DNA of 64,000 bases. Origin: Rhabdornis inornatus (lineage: Eukaryota > Chordata > Aves > Passeriformes > Rhabdornithidae). The notes under the pieces are model-generated. The model had not been told where the DNA came from, searched no databases, and was given only the letters and a program-made list of their open reading frames with translations. The translations under genes and the position numbers were made by a program. Below, in pieces: positions 41,011-52,162 of the stretch (its first letter is position 1; every line of letters starts with the position of its first letter). Where the stretch lies: contig VWZS01002417.1 of NCBI GenBank assembly GCA_013397075.1, forward strand, positions 62,001-126,000, read 5' to 3'.

Positions 41011-41040
41011 AACCACAAGGCTTTTGTGGTGCCACAAAAG
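41011..41040. repeat. Inverted repeat with RUNX-like cores
   Basis: CTTTTGTGG (41021-41029) and CCACAAAAG (41032-41040) are perfect 9-bp inverted arms separated by TG. AACCACA at 41011-41017 adds a third copy of the same core. TGTGGT is the RUNX recognition core, so the cluster could bind such a factor. A chance palindrome is equally possible. Confidence 0.6.
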
Positions 41041-44000
41041 TGGTGCTACATGAATATGAGTAATTTACAAACAACTTAGAGATGTGTGTGGCTGACCAGT
41101 GCCTGAGAAAAAGTGAAGCAGTTCTTAAGTAACCACTGTGGAAATTGTAATGCCATCAACTTAGACTCATTCACTTTTTAATTAAAAACTCTTTGAATTA
41201 ATGCAGGAACAGTTCTGGGAAAGAGCACTTGGAATGCCCCTGTGGTAGGTAATTGTTTCAGAAATAGAATTTGGGCTCTCTCTCTCTTTCTTTTCTCTGC
41301 GTGTAGGAGGGGACACTTGATGGATTGGGTCCCTTGGGGGATGCAAACAGATATTTGATACCTGTTAGCCTTGGAACTCATGCAATTAGGCTTCTAGGAA
41401 GCTCTGGTGATACAAAATGAGCATGCTGATTGATTTTAAGTGTTGGAAAGAATGTTGCTTGTGTTGCTCACTGAGCCTTGAATGCCAAATATCTACCCAA
41501 ACTGGGTTGTAGTCCAGATGGTCTTGCCCTGAAGTAATCTGTCATAATCTGAACTCACTCAATTGCTGCAATTTATATGAAATGATAACTTCACTCCATC
41601 CAGAGGTATGTGTTTCCATGATGAGAAGTGACCTTGTGTCTTATTCTCAATAGACAGGTATGATATAAATGGTCAGACAAATGCCTGCTGCCTCTGGATG
41701 GAAACCAGGGAAAAGGCTCTGGAACTGAGGCAAATTTATCTCTCATCATGGTGCTCTACCTCTGCAGGAGCTGCTGGGGAATCCACGTGTTGTTCTTGCT
41801 GAGTCTGTTCTGGGTCACATGGGAATGTTGGTCAGGCTCATCCACAGCTGCTGGCTTTACAGCAGTAGATTGTGGGACTTCAAGGCAAAAAGGAAACCCA
41901 GCCCTTCTCACTCCTAGTATGATCAAGCCCACACCCAACTGATTTTTTAAATTGTAAAGTAAAATGGCACCTGCAGTGTTGGACAGATTTAATGAAAAGC
42001 CTGAGTGAACCTGTCTGTAAAAGGCTCCTGATGGTAACTTCTGAACTGCTTTCCTGCCCAGTTTACTTATCCTGTCATACTGGACCAGCAGCAGCCTCTA
42101 AGGGGAGATGGAAGCCCCTGATCTGTTTCTGCACATTGATCCCCAGGCAGCTCATAATGTTCTCCTGTCTCTAGCACAGAAGGCTGTAGCTGGCAGGCAT
42201 GTGCTACCTATGAAAGGCTTAAGATCTATGAATGCTGTGGGGGTGTCTGACCTTTATCTCTGTGCAATGATGGGGACATTTATTACAGATTCCCTCACTC
42301 TCCACACATTTCTATGAAAAATAATGGGGCCCCACACGGGTGCCTCTAGTCCTTCTTTTCATCTGAGAAGTGATAAATGCAACAAAGTAGCTAATTAAAC
42401 ATTTTGCCAGTGTGGCATGCACAAATAATTGAGATTTCTAATGATAGTGCTGTGATAAATGAAGGAGTTAATGTATTCTGATGGCACCCAGACAATGCGG
42501 ATAAAACGATCAACCTGCATCTTGTTTTCTCTCCCTAGCATCCCTTTTTCCCCTCCCTGAATTCCTGTTGCTCCTCCAGGCAGACCAGATCAAGGAGTTA
42601 AAGAAGATAGGATCTGTCCCAGCTGGGGGAAAAGTTTCTTAGTTTTTCCTAAGTTTCTTAGTAGAGAAAACTTAAAAATATTAGATGTCAGGTCGTGGTG
42701 CTCCTGAGCTCCCAGCAGATCCTGCCCCCAGGAAGAGGATTGGCCCCATAGTACCACAGCCTCCAGAACCCTTCCTCAAAACCATTTGTCTGTGTCAGAG
42801 TGTGTAGGGCAGAGAGGAGCGTGGTAGAAGACAGAGAAGAAAAGACACAGACACAGACACCTGCATTCCTGCAAAAGTACAGCTCACAGCAGACAGCTAG
42901 ACAGGAATTGCCATCTGGCTGGAGCAATATGAGACTTTTATTGTTTTCCTCTGTTACTGACAAGCTAAAAATAAAAACTGTGGGAGGCAAAAGATATCCG
43001 GTGAACTTTAGGGGCATAGTCTGCTCTGCTTTGTGCCTTTGTAAGTTCTGGCTTGAGCTGAATGAAACACCCTGTAGATGCAGCTGGGTGCAACCTACTG
43101 CAGAATTTGGCCCTAGAAGGCTGCAGAAAACCAGACTTTGCTGCAGCTGTGGGGTGATATTGCAAAAAGAAATGTGTTAATTAAGCCCTGAGTGGCATTT
43201 TTATTAAGTCTGTGAGTAAATATGTTACTTTAACTCCCACCTGGTGTGTGCATGAATTTAGTGCTCCAAGAGTATGTTGACAGAACTGGAGGCTGAATTC
43301 TCTTTTCAGAATGTTCTAATACCATCATCAACACTGCCACTGTCCACCTAATGAGTCCTAGCAGCATCTCAGGACAAGGACTTTTACCCACAGAATGAAC
43401 TTGGCCTCATGAAGTCAATAGGGTGATAATTGTCCCTTCTCTATTCTTCCTTCTCTTCATCTCTGACCATCTCTAATTCCAGATTTCAAAAATGTTTCCA
43501 GCCCAGTACTTTGCTGAATTCAAGCTTACCCCAGGAAGAGTTGTGGTTTTAACAAACCAGTGCTTTCCATTGAAAAGCTGATTGCACTGAAACATTTCCA
43601 GACCAGATGTAGTGAGGACATTCATTAATACATGCCTTTGGCCCTGTTTTATTTCAGATGTCAGAGGAAGATAAATACTCTCATGTTTCTCCCACTTCAG
43701 GTGATGTGGTTGGTTGCTATCCCAGCCCAGCCATGCTGGAACTGAGACAAAATGGGATTGTGGAGATCCAGACAGGAGCTCAGTAGCTGATGGCTGATGG
43801 ACACTGCTATTCTTGGTCAAATGCATGCTGGAACTACTGCTGCTGCTTTCAGAGGCAGCAGCTGCAGGGATGGTGTGTCCTGCTTTGAGCCAGGGTGCTT
43901 CTGTTTTTCCATGTCTTTATCTGCCAGAGGTAAATGCAGCTGCTACTGTGAAAGCTGGCAGCTACTGTGACCAGAATGGTGTTGCAGGTTGACACTTATT

Positions 44001-47000
44001 TCTGCAGAAAATTTTCCTATTAAAGATGGAGATAATGAGCTCTTCCTTTGCTCTTCAGGAATCCTGAGACGTGATGCAAATTTGTATGTTGTGGGCTTGG
44101 AAAGATAAGGACATGCATGAGAATTCACCCTTCTCCTCCCTTGCACCTATTTCTAAAGGTATTGAAATAATTCCACTGTTTCTGCAAATTTGTTGAATTT
44201 CAGAGGCACATAAGAAGACCCATCACGTTCAGATTGCTGGGGTTTAAGCACATCTGTGTTTACAGCTTGCTGGTGGTGGTTGTGTCTCACACCCACAATT
44301 GGCACAAGCACTGCACAAACCCAGCGTTTCCACAGGGGGTTCCCACCAAACCTGGGGCTGTGTGTCCAGCTTGTCCCTGGGTGATCACTAGAAGACAGAA
44401 TTTGCAAGGTGTCAGTGGAATGACCTTGAAAGAAGCAATGTAAATACTCCCATTGTAAGCTTCCCATAGCAGGAAGCACTGGAGACACAGTAAAACTAAA
44501 GGGCAGCACTTATGAAGGCAGTTATTGAAATCAGCCACTTGTATTTCACAGTATGTGACAGGCCCATGGAATTAACAGCCTCAGGATATATAGGCAATCG
44601 GGTTCAAAGGATGGGGAGAGACATCAATGAAAAAAGAGTCTATTTGGCAGATTTAAACTCAGTTGGAGGTAGCCCCCAGTGTTTATTAATCATTTATCAA
44701 TGAACAACTTCTGTCCTTATCTGGTGTTTCACTGCTGCAGATGCTATAACAATGCTCAGAGACAGTCTTGGCTTTAAGGTATTAAAAATATACAAAAAAG
44801 GCATGCGACTACTGGTAACCAAATGTCTCTGCAATTTCACCTTTTCTATACTGTGGTTTGTGTTTTCTATTTTTAAAGTAGAAATGGGCTTTGGAAGAAA
44901 GTTTCCTGAAAAAGAATAAATGAATAACATGTCCAGTGGGAATTCAGAAATTAAGGAGTAGGGAAAGGACATTACTCTTCCTCTGATGTTTTGGGTGGTG
45001 ATTTCTAGGGAATGAACAAAAGGCAGTTGTCTGATACAGAAATTCTTCAATTTCTTATGATGGAAAGAACAACATTGGTAAAAACTAGAGAAACAGGGCA
45101 GAAAAAGTAGCATTCATCAAGCTGTCCTTTATGTCCAAAGCTGATTAATCAGACATTGTGAAACAGACCTTTGTAAGCATAAGGCTGCCTTCAAAAAAAT
45201 CAGGTGGTTTTGAAATTATAAAGCTTCATTTGTTTTCAGTTATTTAATCCTTTAGGACCAGTCATGCTCTGGTCTGGATAAAATTTGGTGTTGTTCCTGC
45301 TGCATCAGTCCTGTGTGGGGAATGGCTGTGTGGTGTCCTCAGGAGAGACCCAGCTGCACCAGCACTGCAGAGCACCAAGAGCTGCTCCTTTCCATCTGCT
45401 GCCAAGAGGAGCTCACTTTGGAGCAGAGGAAGGCAGAGCTGTTGACCTGTTCACTTTTAGCCTTCAGAGAGAGCCACAAGCCACCATGCACGTGAGCAGG
45501 TGTCACAAAGGCAGTTTGTTCAACATGAGCTGAGAACAGACGCTTGCACAGGCAGCTCTTCAGGCTGTTGGATTTTACTGAAAGCAGAGGCAAACCAGAG
45601 GGATTAGGGAGCATGAGAATTCAAACCTAAGGAAGGAGCAGAGGGCAGCCAAGGCAACTCATCTCTTACTGGAACAGAAACAAGTACCCAGTGTTGACAT
45701 CTGACTGCTGCATGCCATCCATTTGAACATCCCAGCACACAGCTGGATTTTCCTCTCAAAGGGAGGTGGTATCAGCAGAAAAGTGCCAGATGCCAAGATA
45801 ATTTGAAGAAATGGGAAGAAGTGGGCTATTTACTGGCCTGGAGATGCTTTTATTTTCAACTGCTATAATTTTCAGCTGTCTCAATGAATTTAGGTCAAAG
45901 AGCCTGCTATGCAGCTTAGTCCAGAAAATACCAGGCTGTAGAAAACACTTGTTGAGGAGGATCAAGGAAAGGGTGATGGCATTTACTGTAGTTCTGTGGC
46001 CCCATATCTTATGTCCCTCTCTAAGGCAGGATGAAATGGGACAGAGCATGGCCAAATGCAACTGGACCCAGCCCAGGATCTGTGTGTGCTCTGGCAGCTA
46101 GTGAGCTGCTGAAGTGGGCCATCACTGCTTCTTTTGTTCCCAGTGAATGTGGGCAGAGAGAATTTAATTCATCCTGCATTAATGAGATAAATAGCAGTGG
46201 AAATAGCACAGATAGGAAGATTTTGGTGACCTTGTGGATGAGGAGATAAGGATCAGTTTTTGAGCTTGAATATAGAGGTGTTTAGAAGCTGGTATTCAGA
46301 CTGGCAAGAGGTTTGTCATCAGGGATAGAGTAACTGGCTGATGACACAGCTGCTAGATTTTGATCTGTCTTCCTCCTGCCCTGGTAAGCCCCCAGCTAGG
46401 AGCTCTTCCTTCCCTTAAAGGGAGCTCCAATGTCAGGTTCATCTCACCTCCTAAGGGACAATTCACATGGATGAGCACACCTGAATCTAGCAGCTGTCCT
46501 TCCCCAGCTTGGGCCTCTCTGCTGCCACCTTTCCTTTCCTGGAGTCCATATCCGTGTGTCTGCCTTCAATCCTTATCTTGTCTCAAAGCACACCAAGGCT
46601 CTTAGGACTTGTACGTGCCCCAGGTGACAATCTCAGTGGCTTTGGAAGCAGCTCCATTAGGACCATGCACAGTAGATCTGAACAGGGGCAGCACAGACTT
46701 AAACATGAACCTTGAAGACACAGGCTAGCTTGGCAAGAAGACCCCTTACACATGGACATGCCTTTGGGCACACACACTCAGTTGAATACATTTTTTCTTC
46801 ACAACAAATATTTTAAGCTTTTTGTATGAATATAAAAAAAAAGTTTTTAGAAAGAAACCAAAGCCAACAAAAAAAACCTGACCCCCCAAAAAGCCAGGAT
46901 ATTTTCATATAGAAATGGTGCTGTACCTGAAATCTTCTGTCAGAAGACTAAACCAGTGAGAATTTCTGTAGCAGCTAGGAAAAATTTCCTGTCTATTTAC

Positions 47001-47198
47001 TGATCCTTTGAATGATCACATCCTATCTGTAATGTTTTCCTTTATGCTGTTTTTGGCTGTTCCATATTGTCATTAAGGCACAATAGATACAGGGGATTAG
47101 ATTCTTGTGTCTGTAGTTTGATGTGTGAGGTAGAGCCTTTCTCTTTGTCTGTGGTTTAGACTCCAGGTAGAGCCTTTCTCTTTCTTTCAGATGTAATT

Positions 47199-47335
47199 AT
47201 GAATATTCACAGTTCTCTCAAATACTGTCCAGGTGTTCACCTATAAATATTCACAAATCATTGTTGTGTGTGAGCATAAATCTGCATTATCTAAGCATGA
47301 ATGTGAAATTGTCCAGCTAGATCATGAATATTCAT
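47199..47335. repeat. Three dispersed copies of a palindromic AT-rich motif
   Basis: ATGAATATTCAC (47199-47210), ATAAATATTCAC (47243-47254) and the perfect palindrome ATGAATATTCAT (47324-47335) lie within 137 bases. They may be remnants of a degenerate tandem repeat or a cluster of POU-like dimer sites. Confidence 0.6.
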
Positions 47336-48881
47336 TGTCTAGATAGGCTCTGAATTGCCCATAAACTGTCTCACATTTTATCAGCTTGATCTAGATTTCT
47401 TTCACAATGACCCCCCAGCTTTACAGAGTCTGGTCAGAATGGAGACAATAAAATTTATCATCATGAGCAGTAGTTACTCATGGTAAAAGCACAAACTCAT
47501 TCTGCATTTCTTTCTCAGTGTAGAAAATGAGCAGGGACATGGGCCATCAACCTTCACTCCATATTCCATTCTGTGTGTTTTCACCCTCGATATTCCCTAG
47601 GCTCAACTTGTTTTCTTTATAACTCAGAGCAAGACTGTTCTCTCAGAACTACAGACACAGTGTATATGGGTCTGTCTTACTTCAAATTGCTGTAAAAGAC
47701 CAGCTCTGCTGCCAAGCAATGAAAAATTAATCCCAGAATGTTTAGAAGAAGTGTAAGGTCCTGCTTCTTTCTGTGGTTGTGCTAGAGCTGTCATGGAAAC
47801 CAGGAGGGACTGTGTTCTTCCCAGACTGCTTGAAGGCTATTTGGTGCCACTGAAAATTCACGAGGAGCTATGTTTTTCTGCTCCACAGAGAACCCCTGTC
47901 TCACCCAGTCAAGTTCTCCACACATCATCTCCAAACTGTCAGATACCCACACATTAAGGAAGGATTTATAGGAAGAAGATAATATGTTGTATAAGACCAT
48001 TTGATTGAATGGGAAAAAAATAAAAGTTTTGAGCTTTTGCAGTGCTCTCAAAGCACTTGAGTGTTGTTTGGTTCAGTTTTGGTTTGTTTCCATCCAGAAA
48101 AGAAGGCAAGGATGTCTGGATCGCATGTACATATCTGCCTTGTTTGACTTGTAGATATCTATCTTTAAAGGAATTACTTCTACTCTTTGTGCCTGTAATG
48201 CTTTTTAGGGAAGTGGGTGGTATAAATTGACCTATCCCGTGAGCTGAGGAGGAATATGCATGGAGTGCATGGGGTAGCATGGAGTGTTCAGAGGTGGAAA
48301 TAGCAAATATGAGGAGAAGAGGCTATGGACAATGTAGCTAAATTGATAGACTAACTAAAACTACTAGAAACTCCAGATCAGAGCTTTTCCCAATAAAATT
48401 AGTGTGAATTTGACTCACTAACCCAAAATTCTGGTCAAGCTTGGGTCTATATATCCTCTGCATAGGCTTCTCCCAGAAGGTGCTGTTAGGTGAAAAACCA
48501 TATGAAAACCCAATCCAAGAAAAGCAGTAATCCATGCACAGTATTGGAGCAAAATATTCCTTTGTGCTTTATTTGTCTTGCCAGGATGATGTACTGCTTT
48601 TTGTCTGTCTCCTTAAGAATCCAAAAAGGTGGCAGGCACAGGAGAAGTGGAAGTGAAATTATACATATTTGCACTTGTGTTTCCAGTGCCCAGAAGAGAG
48701 TACTTGTGACTTTCGTTGAGGAAATAATGTGGGAAATCCTCCTCCATGGCAGTTTAATTGAAACTCAGGGGATTATGGTTCTCTCCATCTGAAATACATC
48801 CAGACCACCCAAACCTTGCATTTCCTTCACCACTCCTACTTTATTTCCTCTTCAAAATGCTTTCTTGGTAGTGCAGAGAAA

Positions 48882-48940
48882 GAATCACGGAATCATAGAA
48901 AGATTTGGGTTGGAAGGGACACACAGTGGTCAGGTTGGGC
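48882..48940 (-). mobile_element. CR1 LINE fragment, 3' end
   Basis: Read on the plus strand, GAATCACGGAATCATAGAA followed by GATTTGGGTTGGAAGGGAC is the reverse complement of the CR1 3' terminus, so the element points to the minus strand. Two octamer units remain at 48882-48900. Beyond about 48925 the similarity fades: the expected segment describing the rest of the 3' UTR is not clear, so the copy is very short or old. There is no coding part. Confidence 0.82.
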
Positions 48941-50716
48941 TCACTTTGTCCAAATTCTTCTAGTGTCCATTTAAGGTGTGAGTGAAAGGACAATTGTGCC
49001 ATACCAATCAGGATCTTGTAAAAGCTAGCAGCTGCTGCCTAAAACCACAAAGATGTCATGAAATAAGCTGACAGTGTTTGGTTTGGTAGAACAATTCTTC
49101 TAACATGCTTTTTCCTTGATGAAGTATTTCTTGTAGAGTAGCTGTGAGCAGTGAGAATTCTCTGAGATTGACCATCAACTGCAATGTTGATATCAGTAAT
49201 ACTAACAATACAGAACATTTCAGAGGAGCTTTGTCCTGCTGCTGGAGGAGATACCATTTACAAAGGAAATGAAAGTCCTTGACCTAGAGATCAATTTAAC
49301 CTAACTGCTGATGCAATTTGTTCTGTTTGTCATTGTGGAAAGTCAGGGTGCTCTGTTCTTCTAGCTCACCATTTTTTTTCCAAGGAAGTGCAGTTGGGCT
49401 CTGACAGAAAGGAGGGTGCAAAGCAGTGAAAAGCCCTCGATATTTGCTCAGATGTCTGTTTTCAATATCAACATCCTTTGCTGCAACTCGAATAACTTGT
49501 TCAAATGCTTTCCAGCTTTCACTTACAATGATGCCCGTGGTTTGTGCTAGTCATTTGTCAAAGACAAAAAACCATAAAAACTTGGACAGGCAAGAGACAT
49601 GGGCCTCATCAAACAGAGGGAAGATACTGCCTGACAGTAAACAGCACCAGATTGTACAACACCTTTGGCTCATGAGAGAACAGGGAGTGGCCTGAAATCC
49701 CTTTAGGAGAAGATGAGGGTCAGGGAAAAAAAGAATGAATGATCTTAAGAGCTTTCCAGGGCTAAAGCAGAGATGAACTGTTTATCGACTCACACCTGCA
49801 GGATGGTGACATGTTGAATCCCCTTTTTAAAGAGGCAACTCTAAAAAAAATAGAATAAAAACATTTATAAAAGAAAAAAAGGCTATGCCTCTTCTTTGTG
49901 AAAAAGAAAATAAGCTAAACCCCCAGGAACAAGGGTGATTCTGACAGGATCCTGCCTGTGGCCCTGGACGGCATTAGCTCTGCAGGCTTGGGTGTACAGC
50001 AGCAGGAGAGAAAAGACTACATTTGTGTGAGGAGTCATAATTTGTTTTCAAGACTCATATAAGGCTTGACTTAGCTGTGAAGAAGGTCATGATTACACCT
50101 CTCTGAGACTCACAGGATCTGAACAGTGCAGATGCTTAGAAATATATAATTACTTTAAATAATGTTTCACATCCTAAAGCTGCTACCTCACAGGTCACTT
50201 CAACCATCTTGGGTACTCATGGCTATAGCACATGGTAACTCAGGCTGGCAATTGAGAAATTCTGTGTATGCTCCAAAAAGTAGTAGATCCTGCTGACAGC
50301 TGTGTTGGAAGCTAGTGGGAATAACAGGACTGGCTGCAAAACACACTCTGGGGTATAAATTGAACACAGAAAACACAGCAAAGCCAGGACAACTATGCAA
50401 AGCCAGGACTCATTAAAAGGACAATTTTGTCTCCTGAATGCCAACACAGAAGCAACTGTTCTGCATGGCCTGAAAAAGAGAACCGTGTGACTAAGCCAGA
50501 AGACAAACTGCACAGAAAACATTCTCCTCAGCTGTGCTTAAATCAGGGACTCCCAAACTTTCCTTCTGGGAAAGGCTTATGTTTAATCTGGCACATTGCT
50601 TGAGAATAATCACAGGCTCAGTATTCCCATGATCTTGTAGTGACAACAGCAATTGCTATCAAGGGGGGGATGCTCCTTCTCAACATACTTGTAGAAGCCT
50701 TCATGTGATGAGATGC
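48941..50716. other. Noncoding region, no gene recognised
   Basis: Unique sequence lies between the minus-strand CR1 end and LTR B. There are no convincing open frames. A-rich patches occur near 49843-49910. Confidence 0.6.
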
Positions 50717-51771
50717 TGTATTGGGCTTGCATGGTCAGGGTTTGGTAGTGGGAGTGACTTCTGTGAGAAGCTGCCAGAAGCTTCCTCCATGTCCAGCCGA
50801 GCCAACACCAGCCAGCTCCAAGATGGATGTGATGCTGGCAAGGCTGGGCCTATCAGAAATGGTGGTAACATCTCTGTGATAACATATTTTTAAGAAGGAG
50901 GAAAAAAAAAAGGTTGTGAGAGAAACAACTCTGCAGACACCAAGGTCAGTGCAGAAGGAGGGGCAGGAGATGCTCCAGGCTCTGGAGCTGACATTCCCCT
51001 GCAGCCCATGGTGCAGCCCATGGTGAGGCAGCTGTGTCCCTGCAGCCCATGGAGGTCCATGGGATGCAGAGATCCACCTGCAGCCTGTGGAGGAGCCCCA
51101 CACCACAACAGGTGGGTGCCTGAGAGGAGGCTGTGACCCGTGGGAGGCCTGTGCTGGAGCAGGGTCCTGGCAGGAATGTGCAGACCCATGGAGAGAGCTC
51201 ACTCTGGAGCAGGGTTCCTGGTAGGACTTGTGACTCCATGGGGAACCCACACTGGAGCAGGCTGTGCCTGAAGGACTGCTCCCCTGGGAAGAGTGACCCA
51301 CACTGCAGCAGTTCAGAGAGAATTGCTGCCCATGAGATGGACTCAGGCTGGAGAAGTTCATGGAGAACTGTCTCCTGTGGGAGGGACTCCATGGCAGAGC
51401 AGGGGAAAAACTCAAATCCCTGAGCAGGGGCAGGAACAACATGTGATGAGCTGACCATAAACCCCCATCCCATCTCCCTGTGCTGCGGGGTGGGGAAGGT
51501 AGAGCTGAGAAGGAGGGAGGTATGAGAGGAAGGTGCATTTAAGGTTTGTTTTTACTTCTCATTATCCTGCTCTGATTTTGTTAATAATAAATTCAATTAA
51601 TATTTCTAATTTGAGTCTCTTTTCCCTGCGATAGTATTTGAGGTGTGATCTTTCCTGGCCTTGTTTCAACCCATGAATCCTTTGTTATATTTTCTTTCTG
51701 TCCTGCTGTGGAGGGGAGTGAGAGAGTGGCTTTGCTGGGTACCTGCCATCCAGCCAGGGTCAACCTCTACA
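50717..51771 (+). mobile_element. Solo LTR of an avian endogenous retrovirus (LTR B)
   Basis: The element starts TGTATTGGGCTTGCATGGTC and ends GTCAACCTCTACA, so it has the retroviral TG...CA ends, and it is 1055 bp long. The early part (TTCTGTGAGAAGCTGCCAGA), the middle and the 3' part (GTTAATAATAAATTCAATTA, then GTGGAGGGGAGTGAGAGAGT) follow in order an LTR family I recall from passerine genomes. AATAAA at 51586-51591 is a candidate polyadenylation signal. The flanks are GATGC (50712-50716) and AATGC (51772-51776), a 4-of-5 match to a 5-bp target-site duplication, which would fit an ERVL-type insertion. No internal retroviral genes adjoin it, so it is a solo LTR. The 267-codon minus-strand frame inside it (50735-51538) is a by-product of the repeated structure. 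Confidence 0.87.
50990..51405 (+). repeat. Degenerate tandem repeats inside LTR B
   Basis: A unit of roughly 40-50 bases recurs about eight times with much divergence. Its recognisable parts are CTGGAGCAGG (or GGAGAAGTTC), then GGCAGGA/GAAGGACTG, then CCCATGG or CCTGTGGGAGG. The first two units are a variant with GCAGCCCATGG. The related LTR at 54.6-55.5 kb has clearly fewer units. Confidence 0.75.
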
Positions 51772-51828
51772 AATGCTGTTGTTTTAGGAGAATGCATACA
51801 CGTGTCCTTTCTGTTTCATTCGCTGCAT

Positions 51829-51960
51829 CTTCTCTTCTCTTCTCTTCTCTTCTCTTCTCTTCTCTTCTCTTCTCTTCTCTTCTCTTCTCTTCTCTTCTCT
51901 TCTCTTCTCTTCTCTTCTCTTCTCTTCTCTTCTCTTCTCTCTCTTCTCTTCTCTTCTCCC
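51829..51960. repeat. (TTCTC)n pentanucleotide microsatellite
   Basis: About 26 units of TTCTC run with one phase slip near 51940. It begins about 58 bases after the 3' end of LTR B. One strand is pure pyrimidine and the other pure purine. The Arg/Glu-rich and Ser/Leu/Phe-rich open frames through it are artefacts. Confidence 0.97.
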
Positions 51961-52162
51961 TTCCCCCATGACATTGCCCATAATGTCATGACCCTGACAT
52001 AAATCCCTGCACCTGGGACAAAATCNTTCTCTTCTCTTCTCTTCTCTTCTCTTCTCTTCTCTTCTCTTCTCTTCCTTCTCTTCTCTTCTCTTCTCCCTTC
52101 CCCCATGACATTGCCCATAATGTCATGACCCTGACATAAATCCCTGCACCTGGGACAAAATC
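51961..52162. repeat. Exact 65-bp duplication around an N, probable assembly artefact
   Basis: The non-repetitive 65 bases beginning TTCCCCCATGACATTGCCCA occur at 51961-52025 and, identical, at 52098-52162. Between them lie a single N (52026) and a second, shorter (TTCTC)n array (52027-52097, with one slip near 52074). A single N exactly at the end of the first copy, with the array restarting after it, is what an unmerged overlap of two contigs would leave. A true duplication cannot be excluded. Confidence 0.85.

Larger units (their letters stand above)
39517..48881. other. Noncoding region, no gene recognised
   Basis: Only short open frames occur, none resembling a protein family. Short CT-rich runs (near 41276-41300) and a GACACA run (near 42841-42860) are the only microsatellite-like stretches. 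The interval 42380-42540 contains TAATTA, ACAAAG and several other AT-rich motifs and could be a regulatory element, without proof. A direct repeat of about 18 bases (GTAGAGCCTTTCTCTTT core) occurs near 47130 and 47167. Confidence 0.6.

Noticed and set aside
50735..51538. 267-codon minus-strand open frame
   Set aside because: It runs antisense through LTR B, whose degenerate tandem units lack stops in this frame. It is a by-product of the repeat.
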